From NCBI GenBank assembly GCA_946487985.1, contig CAMLUY010000012.1, positions 1-14,017 on the forward strand: a stretch of DNA of 14,017 nucleotides. The letters run 5' to 3'. This document shows positions 7,790 through 13,964 of this stretch, piece after piece. Made by a program: the position numbers and the translations under genes. Positions within the stretch are counted from its first letter, which is position 1. The number at the start of each line of letters is the position of its first letter. Source of the DNA: an uncultured Clostridia bacterium. Its GTDB lineage: Bacteria; Bacillota; Clostridia; Christensenellales; UBA1242. The notes under the pieces are model-generated. The model was not told the DNA's origin, searched no databases, and saw only the letters and a program-made list of their open reading frames with translations.

Positions 7790-8254
7790 ATGAACAAAAT
7801 TGACATTGTGCGCGCACAAAGCAGCGATGACTGCAATATCTGTGACCAAATGTTGTCACAGCTTTTTAAGCAGGATTCAGGCTTTGACGCAACCATAAAT
7901 CCCGAAGCCATGGTCGAGGGCATCAATCAGGCATATCTCAAATACAGCAGCGTCTATCTTGCATACGCAGTTGCGGACGACAAGCCTGTTGGCTATCTGA
8001 TGGGCAACCTGAAATCACCAAAGGGGCAAAACTCACTGACAAATATTGTTACGCTTGATTCAATCTTTGTTGCTCGCGAAAATCGCGACAGCGGTGTAGG
8101 TAAAGCCCTTGTTGCCGACTTTGAAAAATGGGCGAACGACAAGTTTGCCGGCAACTTCGTCATTGAAGCGTCTGCCTTTTGCGCAAATGATGACGGCGCA
8201 GAGTTTTACAAAAGCCTGGGCTTCAAACCGGTAAAAACAATTTTTCGCAAATAG
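7790..8254 (+). CDS. GNAT family N-acetyltransferase
   Basis: A 154-residue acetyltransferase expected to move an acetyl group from acetyl-CoA to an amine. Motif A is LDSIFVARENRDSGVGKALV (89-108), in which R99-x-x-G102-x-G104 is the pyrophosphate-binding loop. Motif B is GAEFYKSLGF (136-145). These are the conserved parts of the small GNAT fold and the length is normal. The acceptor cannot be told from sequence; candidates include polyamines, protein N-termini, peptides and antibiotics. The ATG is preceded by AGGGGTG about 4 bases upstream. A longer in-frame reading starting further upstream would run across the divergent promoter region and overlap the start of the FAD oxidoreductase gene, so it was not used. 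The gene appears to be transcribed alone from the extended -10 promoter, and the next gene has its own promoter. Confidence 0.9.
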   Translation: MNKIDIVRAQSSDDCNICDQMLSQLFKQDSGFDATINPEAMVEGINQAYLKYSSVYLAYAVADDKPVGYLMGNLKSPKGQNSLTNIVTLDSIFVARENRDSGVGKALVADFEKWANDKFAGNFVIEASAFCANDDGAEFYKSLGFKPVKTIFRK

Positions 8255-8263
8255 GATATTCGC

Positions 8264-8292
8264 TTGACAAAAAATTAAAATTTATTTAAAAA
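8264..8292 (+). promoter_or_regulatory. Promoter for the lipoprotein gene
   Basis: A perfect -35 TTGACA (8264-8269) lies 10 bases after the GNAT stop codon. The best -10 at 17 bases is TAAAAA (8287-8292), four of six matches, in a very A/T-rich run, so the exact -10 is uncertain. Confidence 0.45.
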
Positions 8293-8311
8293 AGAATAAA
8301 AGGAGCAAAAT

Positions 8312-9154
8312 ATGAAAAAATGCCTTACAATGCTTGCCGCGGTTCTTGTTTGCACAACAATTTTTCTTGCTGGTTGTGGCGACAAAAAACAGACAACACC
8401 CGACCAGCCATCAACGGTGACAATCACCATTCAAAACGCTGGCAGCTGCTTTTCGCACACAAAATTTACTGTTGAAAAGGGTACAATTCTTGATGGAAGC
8501 CTTTATGAAAACATCACAAGGCTCAATAATGGTGACAGACAGGTGTACTTTATCGGGCAGTGGCACACAAGTGAGGGCAGCCCGTTTGACTTCTCTCAGC
8601 CAGTCAATGAAAGCGTGACCATCTCCCCAGAAATCACCCAGCTTTACACCGAAGTTGACAACTATCCTGTGATAACGGTTACAGCAAACCAAGACCTTAA
8701 AGACAATCAAGACATGACTACGGTGATTTTGCCTCGCAAAAGCCCATACAACGGCAACTCAATCTCTACGCTTGCAGGCAGTGACAGCGAGGGGGCAATC
8801 TTCAACGGCTTCAACTATATTCAAACCGCAGTTATGCCAGAGTACATCAGCTACTATCAAGGGTCAATCTTCTATGATTGCAGCGGGCTGAAAGAGGTGT
8901 ACTTTACGTCATATGGCTACTATTTGAATCGAAGCATTCCGTCAAACTTCCTTGAAGGCTGCGACAACCTTGAAAAACTGTATTTTTCAAATCAGGACGA
9001 CCTTGATGATTTCAGCAGAATGCTGACGGCAGCGATTGAAGAGTATCAGTCAGACAGCGTTTCAACGGCCAATATAGAGCGCTTTGCAAGCATGCTTGAA
9101 GTCAAAACTCCGCCAGACATGACATGGCGTGCGGACAGCGGACTTTATGAATAA
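8312..9154 (+). CDS. Lipoprotein with Listeria-Bacteroides repeat and BspA-like leucine-rich segment
   Basis: A 280-residue protein exported by Sec and anchored to the membrane by lipid. The signal peptide MKKCLTMLAAVLVCTTIFLAGC ends in the lipobox LAGC with lipidated C22, followed by a Q/T/P-rich linker. Residues about 34-113 resemble the Listeria-Bacteroides (Flg_new) beta repeat: a VTITI strand, a later EKGTIL turn, then GQW...PFDFSQPVNESVTI. Residues about 160-226 resemble degenerate BspA-type LRR_5 repeats, with F-x-x-C-S-G-L-K-E-V-Y-F followed by F-L-E-G-C-D-N-L-E-K-L-Y-F. The C-terminal 50 residues are hydrophilic and unrecognised. Both modules are common in surface proteins of gut Firmicutes and suggest protein-protein or host contact, but the function is unknown. 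AAGGAG lies 7 bases before the ATG. No terminator is obvious after the stop. Confidence 0.85.
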   Translation: MKKCLTMLAAVLVCTTIFLAGCGDKKQTTPDQPSTVTITIQNAGSCFSHTKFTVEKGTILDGSLYENITRLNNGDRQVYFIGQWHTSEGSPFDFSQPVNESVTISPEITQLYTEVDNYPVITVTANQDLKDNQDMTTVILPRKSPYNGNSISTLAGSDSEGAIFNGFNYIQTAVMPEYISYYQGSIFYDCSGLKEVYFTSYGYYLNRSIPSNFLEGCDNLEKLYFSNQDDLDDFSRMLTAAIEEYQSDSVSTANIERFASMLEVKTPPDMTWRADSGLYE

Positions 9155-9197
9155 AAAAAACATGTGACAAAACTGGTAAAAATTCTCATATATATAT

Positions 9198-9227
9198 TTG
9201 ACAATGACAAAAGATTTTTGATAAGAT
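9198..9227 (+). promoter_or_regulatory. Promoter for the 83-residue membrane protein gene
   Basis: Perfect -35 TTGACA (9198-9203), an 18-base spacer, then an extended -10 TGa-TAAGAT (TG at 9219-9220, hexamer 9222-9227). Transcription would start just upstream of the strong ribosome binding site. Confidence 0.5.
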
Positions 9228-9246
9228 TAAAACAAGGAGGGGGGAA

Positions 9247-9498
9247 ATGAAAAAGCTTACTACTGCGGTTATTGTATTTCTTGCTGTTGGTCTGGCAATG
9301 ATTCTCGTTGGCAGCATTTTGCAGGGCATTCAATGGCAATCAAGCTTCGACGGAACAGCATTTGCACAGGCGCTCAACAATGTTGGCTATATTGTTGCAA
9401 TGCTCAGCGGCGTAGTTCTTGCAGGTATTGGCGTTGCGTCAGCAATCAAAGGCGAAAGCTGCAAAGCAAAAGACCAAGACAAAGAAAAGAAAGACTAA
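9247..9498 (+). CDS. Small two-helix membrane protein of unknown function
   Basis: An 83-residue protein that I do not recognise. It has a short basic N-terminus (MKK), a first hydrophobic helix at about 6-29, a polar loop (QWQSSFDGTAFAQALNN, 29-45), a second helix at about 47-68, and a highly charged tail of K, D and E (70-83). Glycine and alanine are frequent in both helices, as in small membrane proteins that pack against each other or a partner. The first helix could also be read as an uncleaved signal anchor. The start is well supported: AAGGAGGGGGG lies just upstream of the ATG. The gene has its own promoter and its own terminator 8 bases after the stop, so it is an independent, probably well expressed unit, which argues against a spurious reading frame. 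Confidence 0.8.
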   Translation: MKKLTTAVIVFLAVGLAMILVGSILQGIQWQSSFDGTAFAQALNNVGYIVAMLSGVVLAGIGVASAIKGESCKAKDQDKEKKD

Positions 9499-9505
9499 AC
9501 AAAAA

Positions 9506-9531
9506 ACGGGGCAATCGAGCCCTGTTTTTTT
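9506..9531 (+). terminator. Intrinsic terminator after the 83-residue membrane protein gene
   Basis: The stem ACGGGGC/GCCCTGT (7 bp, one G-U, loop AATCGA) is followed by a run of T. The run of A before it pairs with the T run, extending the helix to about 12 bp, so it could also act on the minus strand. It lies 8 bases past the stop codon. Confidence 0.88.
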
Positions 9532-9535
9532 ATTG

Positions 9536-9578
9536 CCTAAATTGGGAGCTTTTTAAGAGTGTGACCTGCCAATTTAGG
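9536..9578. repeat. Perfect 10-bp inverted repeat upstream of the polysaccharide deacetylase gene
   Basis: CCTAAATTGG (9536-9545) and CCAATTTAGG (9569-9578) are exact reverse complements with 23 bases between. The pairing can extend outward by three (one G-T, two A-T). No T run follows, so it is not a terminator. The right arm contains the only Shine-Dalgarno-like AGG near the deacetylase start region. An operator or an RNA hairpin controlling translation are both possible. Confidence 0.6.
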
Positions 9579-9642
9579 TAACATTTTGAAGTCTGCAATT
9601 TACACAATGCATAAAGCAAAAAATAAAGCAGATACTATTTGC

Positions 9643-10491
9643 ATGAAAAAGTTGATGGTAAAAATGCTTTGTTTTTTTGTGATAGCGTGCGCAATATTTT
9701 GCGGCTTTTCTTTTCAGACGCAGCAAACGCAGGCTCAGGAAGTTGTCAGGAATGTGCCAATACTGATGTATCACCATGTGCGCGAAAACAAAAAGGGCAA
9801 CTATGTTGTCACGCCGCAGATGTTTCAGCAGGATATTGACTATCTGAAAAAGCATGGATTTCAACCTATTTTCATCTCCCAACTGATTGACTTTTGTGAG
9901 GGTAAAGGTGACCTGCCTGACAAGCCTGTGGTGCTGTCCTTTGATGACGGGCACTACAACAATATGAAATATGCCTTTCCCATCTTGAAAAAAGAAAAAT
10001 TCAAAGCCAACCTGAATGTGATTGGCTGCTTTTGTGAACATTCGACTTCAAGCGGCGACATTGACAATCCTGCAAATTCATACCTGACCTGGTCAGAAAT
10101 AAAATCATTGCACGATTCTGGAATTTTTGAAATAGGAAATCACACCTACAAAATGCACACTTTTTCGCCGCGCTTTGGCATTGCAAAGCTGAAAAATGAA
10201 AGTGTTGCCGAATATAAAAAAGCGCTGAGCGCTGATGTAATGAAACTTGAAAAGGTTTTAAAGGAAAAATGCGGACTCAGCACACAGGTGTTTGCCTATC
10301 CTTTTGGTGAATACAACGCCGATGCTGAAAAAATTCTCAAACAGCTTGGTTTCAAAGCTTTTCTCACTTGCAACGAAGGCTGCAATAAAGCCATAAAAGG
10401 CGACTGCAAAGTTCTGTCGACACTCAAACGCATCAATAGAACAGGGCTTTTGAATACTCGTGAGTTTTTTGAAAAGCATAATATTTCTTGA
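9643..10491 (+). CDS. Secreted polysaccharide deacetylase (NodB domain)
   Basis: A 282-residue extracellular or membrane-tethered enzyme of the carbohydrate esterase 4 fold, expected to remove acetyl groups from N-acetylated sugars such as those of peptidoglycan. The signal sequence is MKK followed by a hydrophobic core (8-24) and a Q/T-rich stretch (25-32). The NodB motifs are LSFDDG (98-103; D101 and D102), the metal-binding GNHTYKMH (165-172; H167 and H172, the HTYxxH form found in related clostridial proteins), and AYPFGEYN (218-225). LKRINR (261-266) near the end is also typical. The start is uncertain. ATG 9643 gives a standard signal peptide but has no good ribosome binding site. TTG 9586 has AGG 7 bases upstream and would add 19 residues; ATG 9607 is a third option. 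No separate promoter was found, so read-through past the terminator at 9506 or a weak promoter is implied. Confidence 0.88.
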   Translation: MKKLMVKMLCFFVIACAIFCGFSFQTQQTQAQEVVRNVPILMYHHVRENKKGNYVVTPQMFQQDIDYLKKHGFQPIFISQLIDFCEGKGDLPDKPVVLSFDDGHYNNMKYAFPILKKEKFKANLNVIGCFCEHSTSSGDIDNPANSYLTWSEIKSLHDSGIFEIGNHTYKMHTFSPRFGIAKLKNESVAEYKKALSADVMKLEKVLKEKCGLSTQVFAYPFGEYNADAEKILKQLGFKAFLTCNEGCNKAIKGDCKVLSTLKRINRTGLLNTREFFEKHNIS

Positions 10492-10529
10492 CTGCGGTTG
10501 AAAAACAACAAAACCCTGGCGCAAAATGC

Positions 10530-10558
10530 TTGACAAAAAAAGCTTTGCCAATTATAAT
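10530..10558 (+). promoter_or_regulatory. Consensus sigma-A promoter of the T-box/aspS/asnS operon
   Basis: Perfect TTGACA (10530-10535), a 17-base spacer and perfect TATAAT (10553-10558). The predicted transcription start near 10565 coincides with the foot of T-box stem I. Confidence 0.9.
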
Positions 10559-10564
10559 ATAGCC

Positions 10565-10773
10565 ATTCAAACGATGAAAAAGGAAGTAGTCAATCTTTGC
10601 GGACTTTCAGAGAGGCAATGGCTGGTGTGAATTGCTGTCGGGGCTTGATGAAGGACACTTTGGAGTTTGAAAAAAATAAATGAAGTGGTCGCAAGACAAA
10701 TTAGGTGGCACCGCGGATAGAAATATTCGTCCTAATGCAAAGATTTCTTTTGCGTTAGGATTTTTTATTTTTC
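10565..10773 (+). promoter_or_regulatory. T-box leader with Asp specifier (GAC) controlling aspS-asnS
   Basis: A tRNA-sensing transcription attenuator. The stem I foot is TTCAAAC (10566-10572) with GTTTGAA (10665-10671). The loop-E AGTA is at 10585-10588. The distal interdigitating loops are AGAGAG (10609-10614) and GGTGTGAA (from 10624). By alignment to the glyQ T-box, GAA precedes the specifier, which here reads GAC (10654-10656) followed by A; this is an Asp codon. The T-box proper, AGGTGGCACCGCGG, is at 10703-10716. Its TGGC would pair with the GCCA end of uncharged tRNA-Asp. The terminator pairs TCCTAATGCAAA (10730-10741) with TTTGCGTTAGGA (10749-10760), one G-U, then a T run. The antiterminator pairs ATTAGG (10700-10705) with CCTAAT (10731-10736). 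Uncharged tRNA-Asp should therefore turn the operon on. Confidence 0.93.
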
Positions 10774-10784
10774 AGGAGGGAATA

Positions 10785-12068
10785 ATGACAACAGAGATTT
10801 CAAAATTGAAAGAGGGCAGAGTCAAGTTTCAAGGCATGGTTGATACTGTCCGTGACAAAAAAAGCATACAATTTATCGTGCTGAAAGACTTTTCAGGCAA
10901 GATTCAGGTTACAGTGGATAAGGCCGCTCACCCAGAAGTGGGCGAGGTGTTTTCTCATCTGCTTGCAGGCTCGACAGTCATTGTTGAGGGCGAGCTGGTC
11001 AAAAGCGAGTACGTGAAAATGGGTGGGCAGGAAGTACTCGCTCGCAGTGTGACCGTTACAAGCAGGGCAGAGGCATATCCAATCGGGCCAGAAAGCAGCC
11101 TTGACCAAAGAATAGACTATCGCTGGCTGGATTTGCGCCAAGAGAAAAACCAACTGCTTTTCAAGGTTCAGACAACTCTCACAAATGCAATGCGCTCATT
11201 TTTGCTTGGCCGCGACTTTGTGGAAATTCATACGCCAAAGCTGATTGGCACGGCGTCAGAGTCGGGCAGCGAGGTCTTTCAGGTGAAATATTTTGACACG
11301 TTTGCCTACCTTGCGCAAAGCCCGCAGTTCTACAAGCAGATGGCTATGGCAGGCGGACTTGGACGAATCTTTGAGTGCGGGCCGGTATTCCGCGCCGAGA
11401 AGTCGCACTCGCGCAAGCATGCCACAGAGTTTACCGGCTTTGACCTTGAATTTTCTGACATTGAAAGTTTTGAAGACGTCATGAAACTTGAAGAGGAGCT
11501 GCTCACCGCGGCGCTGCAAGCTGTCAAAGAAAAACATGGCGAGGAAATCAAAAATGTTTTCGGCGTTGAGGTCGTTGTGCCGCAGCTGCCATTCCCAAGA
11601 ATCAAGCTTGCCGACCTTTACAAAAAACTTGAAGAAAAATATAATTACACCTGCCCAGACGATGAAAAGGACGATCTGACCACAGAAGCCGAGCGCCTTT
11701 GCGGGCAGTTTGCCAAAGATGAGTACAACCATGAATTTTTGTTCGTCACCGACTACGGCGCAAGAAAAAGGGCATTCTATCACATGCGCAAAGATGGCGT
11801 GCCGCAGGGGTACGACCTTATCTGGAAGGGCGTTGAAATCACGACTGGTGCGCAGCGCGAGCACAGATATAAAATCCTCAAAGCTCAGGCCGCCGAAAAA
11901 GGACTTGACAAAGACGTTGAGTTCTATCTGCAATTTTTCAGATATGGCTGCCCACCACATGGCGGGTTCGGGCTTGGGCTTGACAGAATTACCATGAATC
12001 TTTTGGAGCTGCCAAACATTAAAGAGTCAATGTTCCTGTTCAGAGGCCCTGACAGGATAACACCATAA
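10785..12068 (+). CDS. aspS: Aspartate--tRNA ligase, archaeal/eukaryotic type
   Basis: A 427-residue class II synthetase that attaches aspartate to tRNA-Asp. It has an N-terminal OB-fold anticodon-binding domain (about 1-100), then the catalytic core with motif 2 FRAE (202-205) and motif 3 GLGLDR (396-401). Bacterial-type AspRS is about 590 residues with a GAD insertion; that insertion is missing, and the end GPDRITP resembles the RDRxRLTP tail of archaeal AspRS. Such short enzymes occur in some Clostridia, and some also charge tRNA-Asn with aspartate. The usual GWV in the OB fold is GMV here, followed by D20 where archaeal enzymes have Trp or His at a position linked to tRNA-Asp/Asn discrimination. 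Specificity therefore cannot be called. The ATG follows AGGAGG by 5 bases. A longer in-frame reading from 10680 lies inside the T-box and is not real. The T-box GAC specifier supports aspartate identity, and asnS follows 13 bases later. Confidence 0.93.
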   Translation: MTTEISKLKEGRVKFQGMVDTVRDKKSIQFIVLKDFSGKIQVTVDKAAHPEVGEVFSHLLAGSTVIVEGELVKSEYVKMGGQEVLARSVTVTSRAEAYPIGPESSLDQRIDYRWLDLRQEKNQLLFKVQTTLTNAMRSFLLGRDFVEIHTPKLIGTASESGSEVFQVKYFDTFAYLAQSPQFYKQMAMAGGLGRIFECGPVFRAEKSHSRKHATEFTGFDLEFSDIESFEDVMKLEEELLTAALQAVKEKHGEEIKNVFGVEVVVPQLPFPRIKLADLYKKLEEKYNYTCPDDEKDDLTTEAERLCGQFAKDEYNHEFLFVTDYGARKRAFYHMRKDGVPQGYDLIWKGVEITTGAQREHRYKILKAQAAEKGLDKDVEFYLQFFRYGCPPHGGFGLGLDRITMNLLELPNIKESMFLFRGPDRITP

Positions 12069-12081
12069 AAAGGAGAGTAAC

Positions 12082-13470
12082 ATGAAAAGAGTTGAAATCA
12101 GAGATTTGCAAAAAAGCTTTGACAAATATGACGGTCGCGACATAGTTGTTTGCGGCTGGGCAAGGACAATTCGCGACAGCAAAAACATAGCCTTTATCGA
12201 GCTCAACGACGGCGCGTTCAAGAGCGCTCAGATAGTTGTCGAAAGGGGCAAAGTTGAAAACTATGACGCTATTGTCAAAGAAAACGTTGGCTCGTCTTTC
12301 TGCGTGACAGGCAAAGTTATTGTCACCCCAAACGCGCAGCAGCCTTTTGAAATCAATGCAAAGTCGGTTGAAATTCTTGGCTCATGCGACACAGACTATC
12401 CACTGCAAAAGAAGCGCCACACCATTGAGTTTTTGAGAAGCATGCCCACCATCAGGGCAAGAGGCAACCTCTTCAATGCGGTTTTCAGAATTCGCTCGGT
12501 TGCAGCCTTTGCAATCCATAAATTTTTCAATGAGCGCAACTTTGTGTACATTCACACGCCAATCATTACGGCCAATGACTGCGAGGGCGCGGGCGAAATG
12601 TTCCAGGTGACTACGCTTGACCTTGAAAACCTGCCAATGAAAGATGGCAAAGTTGACTACTCGCAGGACTTTTTCGGCAAAAAGGTATCGCTGACCGTTT
12701 CAGGGCAGCTGCATGAGGAGACTCTCACCCACGCCTTCGGCAAGACCTACACCTTTGGCCCAACCTTCCGCGCTGAAAACTCAAACACCTCACGCCACGC
12801 CGCCGAGTTCTGGATGATGGAGCCTGAAATTTGCTTCTGCGAGCTTGACGAACTGATGGACAACGAGGAGGAGATGATAAAATATGTCATTTCCTACTGC
12901 CTGCAAGAGTGCAGCGACGAGCTTGAATTTTTGAATAAGTTTGTCGACAACGGGCTTTTGGAGCGCCTGCACAACATCATCGAAAACGACTTTGTTCGCC
13001 TTGACTACACCGAGGCAATCAAGATTCTTGAAAAGGTCAAGGACAGATTTGTCTTTCCTGTTGAGTGGGGCGTTGACCTTCAATCAGAGCACGAGCGCTA
13101 CCTCACCGAAGAGGTATTCAAAAAGCCGGTGTTCTTGAAAAACTATCCAAAGGACATCAAGGCCTTCTATATGCGACAAAACGATGACGGACGCACGGTG
13201 GCGGCTGTTGACATGCTTGTGCCAGGCATAGGCGAGCTTTGCGGCGGCAGCCAAAGAGAGGAGCGCCTTGACGTGCTGAAAAAGCGCATCAATGAGCTTG
13301 GGCTGAAAGAGTCTGATTACGCTTGGTACCTTGACACACGCCGCTATGGCACAAACGTGCACTCTGGCTACGGTTTGGGCTTTGAAAGACTGGTGATGTA
13401 CCTTACTGGCATTTCAAACATCAGGGACGTCGAGTTCTTCCCACGCACCGTCGGGTCAATCATCGGCTAA
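12082..13470 (+). CDS. asnS: Asparagine--tRNA ligase
   Basis: A 462-residue class II synthetase that charges tRNA-Asn directly with asparagine. The OB-fold anticodon-binding domain is N-terminal (about 18-105, with CGWARTIRDSKNIAFIEL). The catalytic core has motif 2 FRAE (229-232) within FGPTFRAENSNTSRHAAEFWMMEPE and motif 3 GLGFER (431-436), ending in FFPRTVGSI. The insertion with VDYSQDFFGKKVSLTVSGQL (191-210) is typical of bacterial AsnRS and separates it from AspRS. Length is normal (E. coli about 466). AAAGGAGAG lies just upstream of the ATG. It is the second gene of the operon, so its expression depends on tRNA-Asp through the shared T-box unless there is an internal promoter, which I did not see. 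Its presence means this organism need not make Asn-tRNA-Asn by the transamidation route. Confidence 0.96.
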   Translation: MKRVEIRDLQKSFDKYDGRDIVVCGWARTIRDSKNIAFIELNDGAFKSAQIVVERGKVENYDAIVKENVGSSFCVTGKVIVTPNAQQPFEINAKSVEILGSCDTDYPLQKKRHTIEFLRSMPTIRARGNLFNAVFRIRSVAAFAIHKFFNERNFVYIHTPIITANDCEGAGEMFQVTTLDLENLPMKDGKVDYSQDFFGKKVSLTVSGQLHEETLTHAFGKTYTFGPTFRAENSNTSRHAAEFWMMEPEICFCELDELMDNEEEMIKYVISYCLQECSDELEFLNKFVDNGLLERLHNIIENDFVRLDYTEAIKILEKVKDRFVFPVEWGVDLQSEHERYLTEEVFKKPVFLKNYPKDIKAFYMRQNDDGRTVAAVDMLVPGIGELCGGSQREERLDVLKKRINELGLKESDYAWYLDTRRYGTNVHSGYGLGFERLVMYLTGISNIRDVEFFPRTVGSIIG

Positions 13471-13582
13471 GAAAATTTCATATTGAAAAATTCGACTTAA
13501 AAATAAAAAATCATTGTTTTGAAAAAATTCAAACTGAACAACTTGAAAGAAAAAGTTTACAATTTTAAAAAGCACAAATCAT

Positions 13583-13617
13583 AAAAAAGCTTTATCATCA
13601 GCGATAAAGCTTTTTTT
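13583..13617 (+). terminator. Intrinsic terminator of the aspS-asnS operon
   Basis: AAAAAAGCTTTATC (13583-13596) pairs with GATAAAGCTTTTTT (13603-13616), 14 bp with loop ATCAGC, ending in seven T. The symmetric A and T runs make it potentially bidirectional. The 112 bases between asnS and this stem are A/T-rich and hold only a small palindrome, TTTGAA-AAAA-TTCAAA (13518-13533). Confidence 0.88.
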
Positions 13618-13785
13618 ATGTATAAATACAGCCATAAAAAGAACTTATTTTATTCAATGCTTATCAAAGCCTAAAACGCGAATTTGCCTTTACGACAAAC
13701 AAATCAGCAAGCTTTTTTACGCAACTTTGCTGACGCAAGGATTTTACACACAAGAAAATTGGGAGAAAAAACTTTGCATAAAGTG
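13618..13785. other. Non-coding A/T-rich spacer
   Basis: No supported gene. The only reading frame noted is an 18-codon one starting inside the terminator T run without a ribosome binding site. An imperfect inverted repeat, TCAGCAA (13704-13710) with TTGCTGA (13727-13733) and a 16-base loop, is present. No T run follows it and nothing ties it to a function. Confidence 0.5.
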
Positions 13786-13814
13786 TTGACAAAAGGCAGT
13801 GGAATGGGTATAAT
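13786..13814 (+). promoter_or_regulatory. Consensus sigma-A promoter upstream of the structured element and tRNA-Ser
   Basis: Perfect TTGACA (13786-13791), 17-base spacer, perfect TATAAT (13809-13814). The predicted start is near 13821, about 145 bases before the tRNA, an unusually long tRNA leader. Confidence 0.88.
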
Positions 13815-13820
13815 AAAAGC

Positions 13821-13951
13821 ATTCAACTGAGCAAATTTGGCAAGCAAAAAGCGTTGACGCAATAAATTGTTCAAAGAAAAGCCACAATTATTCAGACTCC
13901 ATCAAATGGAACTTTTTGAAAGAAATGGGCAATTTGCGCACAGTTGAAAAT
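13821..13951 (+). ncRNA. Candidate structured RNA or leader between a consensus promoter and tRNA-Ser
   Basis: The two ends of this roughly 130-base region can pair. TTCAACTG (13822-13829) matches CAGTTGAA (13941-13948), and GCAAATT (13831-13837) matches AATTTGC (13931-13937). The resulting 15 bp are interrupted only by A against GCA. Inside, TTCAAA (13870-13875) can pair with TTTGAA (13915-13920), and TCCAT-CAA-ATGGA (13898-13910) and GCG-TTGA-CGC (13851-13860) form small hairpins. The closing helix begins within a base or two of the predicted transcription start, which favours an RNA over a random palindrome. There is no open reading frame with a ribosome binding site. It lacks the T-box sequence, the SRP RNA tip and other landmarks I know. 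It could instead be a miniature inverted-repeat element with about 17-bp imperfect ends, although no target duplication is clear. A run of A rather than T follows, so it has no terminator of its own and would be co-transcribed with the tRNA. Confidence 0.45.
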
Positions 13952-13964
13952 AAAAAATAAAAAT

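Noticed and set aside
10680..10784. Longer N-terminus for AspRS
   Set aside because: These codons cover the T-box antiterminator and terminator. The family N-terminus and AGGAGG support the ATG at 10785.
11256..11960. Minus-strand frame of about 234 codons opposite aspS
   Set aside because: It is fully contained in aspS, with no family resemblance and no plausible start context.
13617..13673. 18-codon reading frame after the asnS terminator
   Set aside because: It starts within the terminator T run, has no ribosome binding site, and its length is expected by chance.
13704..13733. Inverted repeat TCAGCAA/TTGCTGA with 16-base loop
   Set aside because: Seven base pairs in A/T-rich non-coding DNA with no T run, promoter or gene attached. 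It is too weak to call.
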